Below the pieces are notes generated by a model. That model was not told the DNA's origin. It ran no database searches and saw nothing but the letters and a program-made list of their open reading frames with translations. Positions 17,366-27,063 of a stretch of DNA of 64,000 nt are shown here, piece after piece. Where the stretch lies: NCBI RefSeq assembly GCF_964026575.1, contig NZ_OZ032161.1, positions 434,001 through 498,000 on the forward strand. The letters run 5' to 3'. This DNA is from Candidatus Tisiphia endosymbiont of Melanophora roralis. GTDB lineage: Bacteria; Pseudomonadota; Alphaproteobacteria; Rickettsiales; Rickettsiaceae. The stretch's first letter is position 1. Each line of letters begins with the position of its first letter. Both the position numbers and the translations under genes were made by a program.

Positions 17366-19612
17366 ATGTTTGAAGAAATAACTAAAACGATAGAATTAGG
17401 TGGGAAACTACTAGAATTAACTACTGGTAAAATTGCTCGTCAAGCTGATGGAGCAGTTATGGTAAAAATGGGAGGAAGTGTCTTATTATGTACTGCAGTG
17501 AGTAGCAAAGAAGCAAAAGAAGGGATAGGATTCTTTCCTCTTACTGTACACTATAAAGAAATGGCATTTGCTGCTGGTAAAATACCTGGAGGATTTTTTA
17601 AAAGAGAAGGTAAAGGGTCAGAAAAAGAAGTATTAGTCTCACGCTTGATCGACAGACCGATTAGGCCATTATTCCACCCAGCCTTTCTTAATGAAACGCA
17701 AGTAATCTGTACTGTTCTTTCATACGATCCTGAATGTAATACGGATATATTGGCAATTATCGGAGCATCGGCTGCATTGGCTTTGTCTAGCGCCCCCTAT
17801 CAAGATATAGTAGCAGCTAGCAGAGTTGGCTTGATAAATGATCAATTCATATTAAACCCTTCATTTAGCCAATTAAAGACTAGTAAATTAGACTTAGTAG
17901 TGGCAGGCACTAAGACGTCAGTTATGATGGTTGAATCTGAAGCCGATCTATTGTCCGAAGAAAAAATGTTGGAAGCTATTGAGTTTGGTCACAAGGCATT
18001 ACAGCCTGTAATTGAATTGATTAATGATTTAGTAAAAAGTGCTGGGAAACCTAAATTACAGCTTGCCGATTTATTCCCTACTAGCTTAAAGGAACAAATT
18101 AGAGGTATCGCATCAGAAGATATTCAGCATGCTTTTTCTATCAAATCAAAACAAGAAAGGGTCTTAGCGGTAAAGCATGTTTCTGATATAATTAAGCGAC
18201 ATTTTGCCGAAGATATTGCTAATAATAATCTTACTAATTCTCAGATTGAGTTCGCTCTTAAAGAAGTAGAATCAGAAATATTACGGCAAAACGTATTAAA
18301 GAGCAATATTCGTATCGATGGTAGAAAACCGGAAGATATAAGAAACATAGCTTGTGAAGTGGCTTTGTTGCCAAAAACACATGGTTCAAGCTTGTTTACT
18401 AGAGGGGAAACACAAAGTTTAGTAGTTGCAACACTAGGTACTGGTCAAGATGAACAAATTGTTGATAGTTTAGACGAGGAATATAAAGAGCGTTTTATGC
18501 TTAACTATATTTTCCCTCCTTATTCAGTAGGCGAAGCAACCCCAGTAAGAGCTCCTGGACGTAGAGAAATAGGGCATGGTAAACTAGCATGGAGAGCCAT
18601 TAACCGCATGCTGCCAACTAAAGAACAATTCCCTTATTCTATTAGAGTAGTGTCAGAAATTACCTCCTGTAATGGTTCGTCATCTATGGCTACTATTTGT
18701 GGTAGTTCAATGGCTCTAATGGATGCTGGAGTACCCATCACAACTCCTATAGCAGGTATTGCTATGGGTTTGATAAAAGAAGGTGATAAGTTTGTAGTAT
18801 TATCCGATATTATGGGGGATGAAGATCATCTTGGAGATATGGATTTTAAAGTAGCTGGTGGTAAACACGGCATAACCGCATTACAAATGGATATAAAAAT
18901 ATCTGGAGTAACGTTTGAAATAATGAAGCATGTTTTAGTTCAAGCAAAGCTTGGTCTTGTTCATATTTTACAAGAAATGGATAAGACTATTAATAAAACC
19001 AATAACCATATTAGCCAGTATGCACCTTGTATTCAAAGTTTTAAAATTGATAAAGATAAAATTAGAGACGTCATAGGACCGGGTGGCAAAGTAATACGCG
19101 AAATTTGTGATATGACATCGGCTAAAATTGACATAAGCGACGATGGCAATGTAACTGTTTCGACTATAGGCAAAGAGAAGCTAGATATGGCTGTCGAAAA
19201 AATTAAGTCAATTGCTTTTGACCCTGAAATTGGTGGCATATTCAATGGAACTGTTGTTAAAATATTAGACTCTGGAGCGTTTATCAATTATTTAGGTAAT
19301 CGTGATGGATTCATACATATTAGTGAGATTTCAAAAGAACGTATTGAATCTGTATCTAGTGTTTTAAAACATGGAGATATAGTAAAAGTTAAACTTATTG
19401 GTTTTGACAATAAAGGCAAAGCAAAATTAACCATAAAAAATATCGATGCTAAAGTTACTCAGGACGTTATAACTAATCAAAAATCTGAGTCTTATAAAGA
19501 TAACAGCGATAATAATGGTAATAAACGCGAATCTGCAAAGAAATGGCAAAATAACAAAACAGCCTCCTCTAATGAAGATGAAGTTGTAACTGAGCGTAAG
19601 TATTTTAATTAA
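17366..19612 (+). CDS. pnp: Polyribonucleotide nucleotidyltransferase (PNPase)
   Basis: Phosphorolytic 3'-5' exoribonuclease of mRNA turnover. The 748 residues comprise two RNase PH domains (residues about 10-235 and 310-550, with [16 protein letters not shown] and the [18 protein letters not shown] catalytic region), a KH domain with [12 protein letters not shown] near 570, and an S1 domain from about 620. A hydrophilic, charged tail of about 50 residues ends the protein. The ATG is preceded by AAGGAATAAG. A strong hairpin terminator follows. Confidence 0.97.
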   Translation: MFEEITKTIELGGKLLELTTGKIARQADGAVMVKMGGSVLLCTAVSSKEAKEGIGFFPLTVHYKEMAFAAGKIPGGFFKREGKGSEKEVLVSRLIDRPIRPLFHPAFLNETQVICTVLSYDPECNTDILAIIGASAALALSSAPYQDIVAASRVGLINDQFILNPSFSQLKTSKLDLVVAGTKTSVMMVESEADLLSEEKMLEAIEFGHKALQPVIELINDLVKSAGKPKLQLADLFPTSLKEQIRGIASEDIQHAFSIKSKQERVLAVKHVSDIIKRHFAEDIANNNLTNSQIEFALKEVESEILRQNVLKSNIRIDGRKPEDIRNIACEVALLPKTHGSSLFTRGETQSLVVATLGTGQDEQIVDSLDEEYKERFMLNYIFPPYSVGEATPVRAPGRREIGHGKLAWRAINRMLPTKEQFPYSIRVVSEITSCNGSSSMATICGSSMALMDAGVPITTPIAGIAMGLIKEGDKFVVLSDIMGDEDHLGDMDFKVAGGKHGITALQMDIKISGVTFEIMKHVLVQAKLGLVHILQEMDKTINKTNNHISQYAPCIQSFKIDKDKIRDVIGPGGKVIREICDMTSAKIDISDDGNVTVSTIGKEKLDMAVEKIKSIAFDPEIGGIFNGTVVKILDSGAFINYLGNRDGFIHISEISKERIESVSSVLKHGDIVKVKLIGFDNKGKAKLTIKNIDAKVTQDVITNQKSESYKDNSDNNGNKRESAKKWQNNKTASSNEDEVVTERKYFN

Positions 19613-19626
19613 AACCAAACTAACTC

Positions 19627-19664
19627 AACTAGCCTCTGTGATATTTATAGAGGCTAGTTGTTTT
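19627..19664 (+). terminator. Intrinsic terminator after pnp
   Basis: An 11-base-pair stem AACTAGCCTCT/AGAGGCTAGTT with a short AT loop is followed by GTTTTG. It lies 14 bases after the pnp stop and before the convergent amidase gene. Confidence 0.8.
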
Positions 19665-19693
19665 GTGTGGTTTATTACAAAAATTTGCAGAGA

Positions 19694-20680
19694 TCAACTT
19701 TCCGAGTACTGATCTAACACATCTCCAAGTATCATTGAGTCATTTTCGTCCCATATACCACCAAGAGCCTCTTTATTTTCTTTGGTATTATTATGCCACA
19801 AGTTTTCCCACAAACTCTTTTGATTTGGATCATTTACAATATCCTGTCCTCGATAATGCAGTTTCATCGATAACATAGCAGAAATAGTTTGATCATCTAG
19901 CTTTCCTAGATTCGTACCTTCATTATTTAGTACTTTATATCCTAACTCCTCAAGTTGCTTTTGTATATCTTCAATTGTATCTTTATCTTGCTTACTCTTG
20001 TCTTTATAAGAAACTACTACCTCCGGATTTTCTTTCCTTTCCTTAAAGCAATATACACCAAAATTATGAGAGAACCCTTCTTCTTTTGCCTTGGCGAATG
20101 TTTGCCATGGAAAATACGGTCCAGGTCCTATTTTTCTTCCAGGAGTCCAATCACTATGACCCAATAACATTTTTGAATCAGAATGTGTATGAGTTGTTAA
20201 CCATTCTTGCAACTGCATCCCAGCCTTTATCTGTGGCTCGGGATAAGCTTCTAATCCAGTATTTACATAATTAATTCCTACCGAAAAACTATTCATATCA
20301 TTCTTTAAAATGTTCTCCGGTAAGTGAGGATTCCACTTACTTTGATAGTGTAACCCACCAGGTCCTGCATGGTAAGCCCTACAGGTCACAGGCACAAATT
20401 TAAATATTGCCCCATCTTTATCTATAAGAAAATGAGTAGAGGTTCCATTTTTCTCATAAGCATTAAAAGCTGCCTCAACAGTTGGTGATACTGTGTAATT
20501 ATGAACAGTATAGGGAATAGACTGATCTTTTTTAAATGTTGCATCTGGTATTTCTGGATTTCTTACATTATTACGTAAATTGTAATTATTACATTTCCCT
20601 TCTTCAGGAGATTGTTCTGGGTACTGAGTATCCTGATTCTCACGTAGATATCTAAGATTGAATGTTAATTTTTCTTTCAT
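19694..20680 (-). CDS. N-acetylmuramoyl-L-alanine amidase (Amidase_2/AmpD-AmiD type) with peptidoglycan-binding tail
   Basis: Predicted to cleave the amide bond between N-acetylmuramic acid and the stem peptide. Zinc-site elements are His60 in TVHNYT and His175 in LLGHSDWTPGRK, with YHAGPG at 103-108. The third zinc ligand, usually the Asp of a DPGP motif, is Gly185 here (KIGPGPYFPW), so metal binding may differ. Residues about 235-290 resemble a peptidoglycan-binding domain (IQKQLEELGYKV ... KLDDQTISAMLSM). No signal peptide is evident, which suggests a cytosolic wall-recycling enzyme or a non-classical route. The ORF is intact, 328 residues, and converges on pnp. Confidence 0.85.
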   Translation of the reverse strand: MKEKLTFNLRYLRENQDTQYPEQSPEEGKCNNYNLRNNVRNPEIPDATFKKDQSIPYTVHNYTVSPTVEAAFNAYEKNGTSTHFLIDKDGAIFKFVPVTCRAYHAGPGGLHYQSKWNPHLPENILKNDMNSFSVGINYVNTGLEAYPEPQIKAGMQLQEWLTTHTHSDSKMLLGHSDWTPGRKIGPGPYFPWQTFAKAKEEGFSHNFGVYCFKERKENPEVVVSYKDKSKQDKDTIEDIQKQLEELGYKVLNNEGTNLGKLDDQTISAMLSMKLHYRGQDIVNDPNQKSLWENLWHNNTKENKEALGGIWDENDSMILGDVLDQYSES

Positions 20681-20787
20681 GATATACCTATTTTTAATGA
20701 TTTTGATACTATTAAACTGCCATGATTAAATAGTACTATTTAATTCTATCCAAGACATTAATATTTGTCTAGATTAAATTTATTGCT

Positions 20788-21522
20788 TCACAAAGCTTGT
20801 TCAAATAATATTTGCTTTTCGGTATTGATTACCTGTTCTATCTTGCTTGTCAATTCTCGAACATCAGATTGTTCTATTTCCTCTACAGGAATAACATTAA
20901 TAATCTTTACTTGGATTACCCCTGGTTTCTTAATCCAAAAACCTTTTGGCCAGTATACCCCTGCGTTGTGAGCCATCATCACGATCGGTACTTTTGCTAG
21001 TGATGCTAATTTTACTGCACTAGGTTTAAATTTAGCATTTTGTTCTGGTCTAAATCTAGTAGATTCAGGAAAAATAACCAACCATAAACCATCTTTTATC
21101 TTTTCCTGTCCTTCTCTTAAAATTTGACTAACCGAGATATTAACATTACGGTCTACGGCAATTGGCTTAACCATTTGCAGACCCCAACCGAATAAGGGGA
21201 TATTAAATAACTCTTTTTTTAATACCCAAGAATGTTCAGGTATAATTAATTGTATAAATACTTGTTCCCAACATGATTGGTGATTAGACAATACTAAAGA
21301 AGGAACAGAAGGTAATTTATCTAGACCAGAAACTTGGTATTTTAAACCACAAAAGATTCTAGCCAACCAAATAAATACATAGGAAAAAATAACTCCAATC
21401 CTATAACGTATATAATAGTTGACATTAAAAAATGTTACGGGTATGTAACATATAAGGAAGAATGTAATGGTAAATATAGCAAGTAATGCATAAAATGTTA
21501 ATACTCTTAAACGCCAAAACAT
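20788..21522 (-). CDS. plsC: 1-acyl-sn-glycerol-3-phosphate acyltransferase
   Basis: Adds the second acyl chain in phosphatidic acid synthesis at the inner membrane. The 244-residue protein starts with a hydrophobic N-terminal segment (LLAIFTITFFLICYI). It then shows the acyltransferase block SNHQSCWEQ (catalytic His81 with Glu86 in an HX4E version of HX4D) and FPESTRFRPEQ (151-161), equivalent to the family FPEGTR. HX4E occurs in other alphaproteobacterial homologues as far as I recall. A P1 repeat lies upstream at 21559. Confidence 0.92.
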   Translation of the reverse strand: MFWRLRVLTFYALLAIFTITFFLICYIPVTFFNVNYYIRYRIGVIFSYVFIWLARIFCGLKYQVSGLDKLPSVPSLVLSNHQSCWEQVFIQLIIPEHSWVLKKELFNIPLFGWGLQMVKPIAVDRNVNISVSQILREGQEKIKDGLWLVIFPESTRFRPEQNAKFKPSAVKLASLAKVPIVMMAHNAGVYWPKGFWIKKPGVIQVKIINVIPVEEIEQSDVRELTSKIEQVINTEKQILFEQAL

Positions 21523-21558
21523 GGTTGGTTAATCTTAGTTGTTGATAATTAACGGGTA

Positions 21559-21681
21559 TACTCTTCTGCTTTGAAGAATTGTTTTTTGAAAATATCATGG
21601 ATTCGCATGCTCACGTACTATATGTACGCTCCGCTTGCTCACCATTCATTTTCAAATCCAATTCTTCAAATCATTTGAGTA
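21559..21681. repeat. Palindromic repeat, family P1 (copy 3)
   Basis: TACTCTTCTGCTTTGAAGAA at the left and TTCTTCAAATCATTTGAGTA at the right, with central GCTCACGTACTATATGTACG. It separates the divergent plsC and trpS genes and so lies in both upstream regions. Confidence 0.88.
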
Positions 21682-21742
21682 TACAATAGCATAAAATTAC
21701 GTCTACATATAGATATAATTAGTAATTATTTGGGGAAATTAA

Positions 21743-22732
21743 ATGAAAAAAACAGCTCTATCTGGAGTTCAAGTGACAGGGGCTTTGCATTTAGGAAACT
21801 ATCTTGGTTCAATATCTAATTGGCTTAAGATTCAAGATGAGTACAATTGCTTATTCTTTTTAGCTGATTTGCATTCTATTACTATAGATCGCTTACCTCT
21901 TGAGCTAAACTCATCCATATTGCAAACTGTTGCTATGTATATAGCAACAGGACTTTTGCCGGAGAAAACCACTATATTTGCACAAAGTATGGTGAAGGAA
22001 CATACTGAACTTGCTTGGATATTAAATTGCGTTACCCCACTTGGTTGGCTTAAACGCATGACTCAGTTTAAAGACAAAGCTGGAAAAGACCAAGAAAGTG
22101 CTGGTTTAGGATTATTGTCTTATCCAGTATTAATGGCAGCTGATATATTATTATATAATGCTGATTGCGTCCCTGTTGGCGATGATCAAAAACAGCATTT
22201 AGAACTTACCAGAGATATTGCAGCTATTATCAATAGAAAGTTTAATCAAGAAGTTCTAAAATTACCTGAACCATTAATTCAAGGGTCATCAAGAATAATG
22301 AGTTTAAAAGATGGTCGTAAAAAAATGAGTAAATCTGATTCATCTGATTTATCTCGTGTTAATTTAAATGATAGCCGGGATCAAATTTACCAAAAAATTA
22401 AAAAAGCTAAAACAGATCATTTAGCTGAAATCAGTTATGATCGTCAAAATAGACCAGAAATCAGCAATTTAATTGACATTTATTGCAGTTTATCTGGTAT
22501 TAATGTTGAGACAATAGTTGAACAATACCAAAATACTGGTTTTGCTAAATTTAAGGATGATCTAGCTGATATTATCATCACAACTCTGACTCCCATTAAT
22601 ATTCAATATATAGAGCTAATGAAAAACCAAGATTATCTAGTAACTACACTACATGAAGGAGCGGATAAAGCTAGAATTATTGCTTCTAAAACTCTTACTG
22701 AAATCAAAAAATTATTTGGTTTTGTTGTGTAA
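21743..22732 (+). CDS. trpS: Tryptophanyl-tRNA synthetase
   Basis: Class I synthetase charging tRNA-Trp. The 329-residue protein has the first class signature ALHLGNY (HLGN, residues 16-19), QLEL-type GDDQKQHLELTRDIA for tryptophan/adenylate binding, and KKMSKSD near residue 195. Length is normal. The ATG follows GGGGAAATTAA. The gene converges with lpd across a P6 palindrome at 22741-22930. Confidence 0.97.
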   Translation: MKKTALSGVQVTGALHLGNYLGSISNWLKIQDEYNCLFFLADLHSITIDRLPLELNSSILQTVAMYIATGLLPEKTTIFAQSMVKEHTELAWILNCVTPLGWLKRMTQFKDKAGKDQESAGLGLLSYPVLMAADILLYNADCVPVGDDQKQHLELTRDIAAIINRKFNQEVLKLPEPLIQGSSRIMSLKDGRKKMSKSDSSDLSRVNLNDSRDQIYQKIKKAKTDHLAEISYDRQNRPEISNLIDIYCSLSGINVETIVEQYQNTGFAKFKDDLADIIITTLTPINIQYIELMKNQDYLVTTLHEGADKARIIASKTLTEIKKLFGFVV

Positions 22733-22740
22733 AAACCAAT

Positions 22741-22930
22741 TTACCCCACAATTGTTGAAAGTTAAAAAATCGTCTATTAGCGAGAAGACCGTAGGTCGAC
22801 GAAGCAATTGTATGACAAGCTTCATGGATTGGCCACGCTCACGTACGTTCGCTCGCTAATAGACGCTTTAAGCCTTACAACAGTACTTCGCTAATAGACG
22901 ATTTTTTAACTTTCAACAGTTATGGGGTAA
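22741..22930. repeat. Palindromic repeat, family P6 (copy 1)
   Basis: Outer arms TTACCCCACAATTGTTGAAA and TTTCAACAGTTATGGGGTAA pair over about 40 bases including AAAAAATCGTCTATTAGCGA. The interior has GACGAAGCAAT and GCTCACGTACGTTCGCTCGC. It lies between convergent trpS and lpd, where the hairpin could end both transcripts. Other copies are at 35607 and 57210. Confidence 0.87.
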
Positions 22931-22984
22931 CATTGAAGGCGTAAGGGCAACATCTTTTTTACCATGTAAACTAAAGTAAAAATC

Positions 22985-24382
22985 CTAAAAATTAATAGCC
23001 CTCTTATCTACAGCTAGAGCCGCCTCTTTTATAGCTTCGCTTAGGGTAGGATGGGCATGGCAAGTTCTCGCTATATCTTCTGAAGAAGCACCAAATTCCA
23101 TAAATGCTACAAGTTCTGCAATCATAGTTCCAGCACAAGGTCCTATTATATGTGCTCCAAGTACTTTATCAGTTATGCTATCAGCTAATATCTTCACCAT
23201 CCCATCAGTAGAACCTGTGCTTCTCGCCCGACTATTTGCCAAAAATGGAAATTTACCAACTTTGTAATCAATCTTGGCTTCTTTTAGTTGTTCTTCAGTT
23301 AAACCAACACTTGCTACTTCCGGCCAAGTATAAATTACACTTGGAATAAGATTATAATTAACATGACCAGCTAGACCCGCCATAATTTCGACGGCAGCGA
23401 CAGCTTCTTCTTCTGCTTTATGAGCAAGCATAGGTCCTGCAATTACATCACCAACGGCATAAATATTGGGGATTATTGTTTGGAATTGGCTATTCACCGT
23501 AATTCTGTTTTGTTTGTCCGTTTGAATTGCTAATTTATCTAGACCTAAATTTGTTGTATAAGCTTTTCTGCCGACAGCTAATAAAACTATATCAGTAGTA
23601 ATTTGCTCTACTAAGGAAGCAGATGTTTGTTGTATATTTAAAGTAACTTTTCCTGCTTTTTTTTCAGCAGATAGTACTTTGCTATTCAGTCGCAATTCAA
23701 TGGATTGTTTTTGTAGGATTTTAGTAAATTGATTAATAATTTCTTTATCTAAAGCTGGGACAATGCTATCAGCATATTCAATAACCGTTACTTTAGAACC
23801 AAGCCTATTCCATACCGAACCAAGCTCTAAACCTATATAACCACCGCCAATTACTACCATAGTTTCTGGAACTTTAGGAAGGTTCAAAGCTCCCGTTGAT
23901 GAAACTATATATTCCTCATCTACAACAATATTGGGTATTTCAATAATATCAGAGCCAGTAGCAATTAAAATATTCTTAGCCGAAATCGACTCAACTGTTT
24001 TACCGTTAGTAATTTCCACAAGATTGGCTGAAATAAACTTGGCACTTCCACTAAATTTAGTAATTTTATTTTTTACAAACAAACTTTCTATACCCTTGCA
24101 TAAGTCTGACACTACTTGACTTTTTTTAGTCATCATTTTTTGTAAATCAAGTTTGGTTGAGGTCATAATACCAATATCAGCACAATGTTTTGATACCTCA
24201 TTAAATTTTTCAGAAAAATTTAGTAATAGTTTTGAAGGAATACATCCAACATTTAGGCAAGTACCACCAAGCGTTGCCCTTTTTTCTATGCATGCAACTT
24301 TCATACCCAGCTGTGCTGCTCTTATTGCCCCTGTATAACCAGCTGGACCACTACCAATTACTATTAAATCAAATTCTTGCAT
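22985..24382 (-). CDS. lpd: Dihydrolipoamide dehydrogenase (E3)
   Basis: FAD flavoprotein that reoxidises lipoamide for the pyruvate and 2-oxoglutarate dehydrogenase complexes. I start it at MQEFDLIV (24382), with AAGGGA upstream on the minus strand; the frame is open 19 codons further but that part is not family-like. Residues 9-16 hold IGSGPAGY (FAD), the redox disulfide is Cys42/Cys47 in GGTCLNVGCIPSK, the NAD motif is VIGGGYIGLELGS, and the C-terminal HAHPTLSEA carries the catalytic His. 465 residues, full length. Confidence 0.96.
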   Translation of the reverse strand: MQEFDLIVIGSGPAGYTGAIRAAQLGMKVACIEKRATLGGTCLNVGCIPSKLLLNFSEKFNEVSKHCADIGIMTSTKLDLQKMMTKKSQVVSDLCKGIESLFVKNKITKFSGSAKFISANLVEITNGKTVESISAKNILIATGSDIIEIPNIVVDEEYIVSSTGALNLPKVPETMVVIGGGYIGLELGSVWNRLGSKVTVIEYADSIVPALDKEIINQFTKILQKQSIELRLNSKVLSAEKKAGKVTLNIQQTSASLVEQITTDIVLLAVGRKAYTTNLGLDKLAIQTDKQNRITVNSQFQTIIPNIYAVGDVIAGPMLAHKAEEEAVAAVEIMAGLAGHVNYNLIPSVIYTWPEVASVGLTEEQLKEAKIDYKVGKFPFLANSRARSTGSTDGMVKILADSITDKVLGAHIIGPCAGTMIAELVAFMEFGASSEDIARTCHAHPTLSEAIKEAALAVDKRAINF

Positions 24383-24528
24383 ATATTTTCCCTTACTTAT
24401 AATAATTAATGGTATTATAAACCATAAATATACGAACACTAATAGCTAATTTGAATTTAATTTAATTATTTTTTGATTATTTTACTCACCTTACGCATGG
24501 CATTTAAAAGCCATAGGGAGAATAGAGT

Positions 24529-24570
24529 CATTGCGAGGAGACACTTTGGTGGCGAGGAAGCAATCCAATA
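24529..24570. repeat. Dispersed repeat core fragment
   Basis: GTCATTGCGAGGAGACACTT followed by GCGAGGAAGCAATCCAATAA is one half of the dispersed core unit. It lies just beyond the 3' end of a broken antitoxin gene. Upstream at about 24483-24505 is CTCACCTTACGCATGGCATT, a short motif also found at 51660 and 59328. Confidence 0.75.
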
Positions 24571-24578
24571 AATTAGTA

Positions 24579-24821
24579 TCAATTCCGATCATATCCACTC
24601 TTAATGGCTTCATTCATATCTTCGATACTTAATGGTGTTTTTGGTTTGGGTAGTATTCCTTTTAAATTTTTAACTGGCTTATTAATTGGCACTACTATAA
24701 AAGAGTCATCTTGCATAATGAACTATAATTTACTACCAGAAGATAAGTGTAGCTTGTTTCTAATATATGATGGGATAGTAACTTGTCCCTTACTTGTAAT
24801 TGTTGAACAGTGTGCTTTCAT
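24579..24821 (-). pseudogene. AbrB/SpoVT-type antitoxin remnant with an internal stop
   Basis: Reading the minus strand from ATG 24821 gives CSTITSKGQVTIPSYIRNKL, then HLSSGSKL, then TAG, then in the same frame FIMQDDSFIVVPINKPVKNL, KGILPKPKTPLS and IEDMNEAIKSGYDRN before a TGA. This is a complete AbrB-fold antitoxin of the MazE/VapB-partner type, with an N-terminal swapped-hairpin DNA-binding domain and a toxin-binding tail. One nonsense codon lies at the end of the DNA-binding domain. No toxin gene is adjacent; repeat sequence follows immediately. Confidence 0.8.
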
Positions 24822-24859
24822 AAGATACCATAATTATGTATATTAGTTGTGATTATTAT

Positions 24860-25100
24860 AACCTCAATTTCGGATTAATTTCATTAATCCGAAATTGGAA
24901 TGAGAAAGTAAACAATCAGGCTTAAAGCGGTTTGACGCCTGATTGTTAAATATTTCATTTGCTAATAATCTTATTTTAAAATAAGATTATTAGCGATAAT
25001 AGATTAAAATGCATTTGTAGAAGCGCTTCAAGAATGCATTTTTCTGATATTATAGCCAGTTTTGGATTAAAATTAAAAATTTTAATCCAAAACTGAGGTT
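24860..25100. repeat. Five-hairpin repeat element, copy II
   Basis: Ends AACCTCA and TGAGGTT. Hairpins in order: A (AATTTCGGATTAAT), B (AACAATCAGGC/GCCTGATTGTT), C (CTAATAATCTTATTTT), D (AAAATGCATT/AATGCATTTT) and E (AGTTTTGGATTAAAATT). It is in the opposite order to copy III at 31233, to which it is very similar. It fills the spacer between the broken antitoxin gene and the methyltransferase gene, and nothing else is seen there. Confidence 0.92.
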
Positions 25101-25150
25101 TATAATAATGTAAGGAGAAAGTAAGAGCAAGCTATAAATACTTATTTTTC

Positions 25151-25951
25151 CTACTGTTTTAAATTACGAGTTATTTTTATACTATTCTTACTCGGAGAGG
25201 CAATGAAGCTGATTATATTAATTTGTTCGGTAAAAGTGTTAGTATCATTGCTTAGAATAGAAAGCATTTGCTTCGATATTATGTTATGAGAGTTTTTTAA
25301 TAATGCTCCAGATTCTCCAATATTCTTTAGTTCTCTAATGAAATCTAAAGGGCTTTTATAGCTCAGCTGAATATTTTCATAATCAACGATAATTTCTGTG
25401 AATCCTGCCTGTCCTAGTAAAGGTGTTACGTGATCAAAATGGATGAAAGGGGAAACATGTTGGAAGTGAGGGCGACTTAATGCTATTTCAGCTTCAATGA
25501 ATTTCATTCGTAGTTCTTTTAGGCTGTTACCACCGATAAAATTACCAATAAATAGGCCATTTGGCTTTAAAATACGTTTTATCTGTAACAGAAAATTTTG
25601 TACATCATTGATCCAGTGTAGACCTAAGGAAAAAGTTATTAGGTCAAAACTAGCTGCCTTAAATGGTAAGTTTTCTTCATCAATTAGTAATTTGGGAGTA
25701 TGGTCAAACGATTGTAACATAACATTTGATGCACTAGCCGCTACAATTATAGCATAGTTATAGTTCTGCACTAATAGTTTAGTTAGTATACCAGTACGAC
25801 ATTCTAAATCTAAAATATCAGGAAATTCTTTATCAATAATATTTAGACGCTCAATAATATCGAATGCTGCATATTTAAAAAACGCACACTCAGCGATATT
25901 ATCCACCACTTTGTCACGATTAGATTTTAACTTCTCACGATCAAATATAAT
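25151..25951 (-). CDS. SAM-dependent methyltransferase-fold protein, NDUFAF5-like
   Basis: Class I methyltransferase-fold protein most like alphaproteobacterial and mitochondrial NDUFAF5, a complex I assembly factor. Visible features: ILDLECRTGILTKLL (SAM motif I, with Cys-Arg instead of the usual Gly-x-Gly), LPFKAASFDLITFSLGLHW, ILKPNGLFIGNFIGGNSLKE and LSRPHF. The first GTG start is at 25909. The frame upstream encodes IIFDREKLKSNRDK, matching the conserved family N-terminus, with no ATG, GTG or TTG. An ATT at 25951 sits five bases after AGAGG. I infer a rare ATT start, giving 266 residues. Altered motif I leaves SAM binding uncertain. Confidence 0.8.
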   Translation of the reverse strand: MIFDREKLKSNRDKVVDNIAECAFFKYAAFDIIERLNIIDKEFPDILDLECRTGILTKLLVQNYNYAIIVAASASNVMLQSFDHTPKLLIDEENLPFKAASFDLITFSLGLHWINDVQNFLLQIKRILKPNGLFIGNFIGGNSLKELRMKFIEAEIALSRPHFQHVSPFIHFDHVTPLLGQAGFTEIIVDYENIQLSYKSPLDFIRELKNIGESGALLKNSHNIISKQMLSILSNDTNTFTEQINIISFIASPSKNSIKITRNLKQ

Positions 25952-25959
25952 TGTTACCT

Positions 25960-26844
25960 CTAGCTAGCTCTTGGTAATACTACCATAATATTACTCTTAT
26001 ATTTCCTAATATTACTTTCAAATGAAGCTCTCTGTTTATTCCTCAAAAGCATGTTTGTTGGCAGAGTAGGTGTATTATTATAATAATTGTACCCACTATA
26101 CATGTTAATAGAGTTTTTATACAAATCCATATTGTTAGCAATTTTGATAACATCTTGTTTATATCTATAGCCAAACTCATGGGTGGCTGAATGGTAATGA
26201 GCAATTGCTTTGTGCCAACTACCTAACTGATCATATTTAGCTTTTAGGAATTTAGCAGCATAGGCGACATTTTTCTTAGGATCGAAAGCTTGATTTAAAG
26301 AGTTAAATGCATTTAAATGATGTTTTAAGTTGATTTGCATACATCCTACATCAATATTTTCTTTGCCTTGAATAATTTGTTTTTTTACAAATGATATTGC
26401 CTCTTTTTTAGTATTAAAATAATAGCCTTTACCTTCAATATTGACAGTCCAAGGCCAAACTACTTTAATTTTATATTCAGTATGTTTTTTGCCCGATTCT
26501 TTTAAAGCTATCGAGTGTAACGTATTAGGAGGAATTTTATGTATCTTTTCAAAGTAAGGAAACATCCTTGAGCATTTATGTGATTCAGCAATTTCTACGT
26601 CTATATTAGCATATGCTACATTAACATATAAATATAACGGAAAAAGAAACAATAAATATATGGCTAATATTAGACCTCTTTCGAAACTCGCTTGTGCTGA
26701 GGAATTTGAAGGAGTCACGGAACGTAGAACCGCAGCGTACTTAAGCGTACGTGAGGATTTGAGTACCGGAACGACGTACAAATTACCAGCAGAAGTAGAG
26801 TTTCGAAAGAGGTCTATTGACCTAATGGACATAATTATTATCAT
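25960..26844 (-). CDS. Lytic transglycosylase (SLT domain) with repeat-derived N-terminus
   Basis: Predicted peptidoglycan lytic transglycosylase. The SLT fold is visible from [12 protein letters not shown] (catalytic Glu116 in this frame) through [26 protein letters not shown] and [13 protein letters not shown]. Residues about 59-79 ([22 protein letters not shown]) look like a signal peptide, so the mature enzyme should be periplasmic. The ORF upstream runs in frame through a whole P2 palindrome (26672-26815), which encodes residues about 10-58, back to ATG 26844. Without it the only nearby start is a TTG giving a shortened leader. Use of the repeat-encoded start is unproven. Confidence 0.82.
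   Translation of the reverse strand: MIIIMSIRSIDLFRNSTSAGNLYVVPVLKSSRTLKYAAVLRSVTPSNSSAQASFERGLILAIYLLFLFPLYLYVNVAYANIDVEIAESHKCSRMFPYFEKIHKIPPNTLHSIALKESGKKHTEYKIKVVWPWTVNIEGKGYYFNTKKEAISFVKKQIIQGKENIDVGCMQINLKHHLNAFNSLNQAFDPKKNVAYAAKFLKAKYDQLGSWHKAIAHYHSATHEFGYRYKQDVIKIANNMDLYKNSINMYSGYNYYNNTPTLPTNMLLRNKQRASFESNIRKYKSNIMVVLPRAS
26672..26815. repeat. Palindromic repeat, family P2 (copy 1), inside a coding frame
   Basis: Inverted ends AGACCTCTTTCGAAACTC and GAGTTTCGAAAGAGGTCT with central TACTTAAGCGTACGTGAGGA. A second copy at 59358-60000 is interrupted by an IS remnant. On the minus strand the element is open and in frame with the transglycosylase gene. Confidence 0.88.
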
Positions 26845-27063
26845 CTTACTTTATCTCTTGTAGCATATTAAAAATTTTCCTACAAGGCAAGTTATGTCTC
26901 GTTATCCTATAATTTTGTCACATAAATATTTTGTTAATAGAAAAATATGTTTATTTTCATTGACTTTATTTGCATAGAGCTTTAAAAGGTTTAGTTCGAC
27001 TTCCATTACATATCTATGTTAAATAGATAGTGTTAGTCTTTAGGTAATTTTTTGTATAAAATA

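Noticed and set aside
20788-21522. PlsC as catalytically dead because of HX4E
   Set aside because: HX4E instead of HX4D is, as far as I recall, found in other alphaproteobacterial homologues, so I did not treat it as a defect.
24604-24846. Plus-strand 80-codon ORF
   Set aside because: It is the complement of the broken AbrB-type antitoxin gene, whose minus-strand reading shows clear family motifs.
26660-26863. Plus-strand 67-codon ORF opposite the transglycosylase N-terminus
   Set aside because: It is a read-through of the P2 palindrome with no independent protein character.
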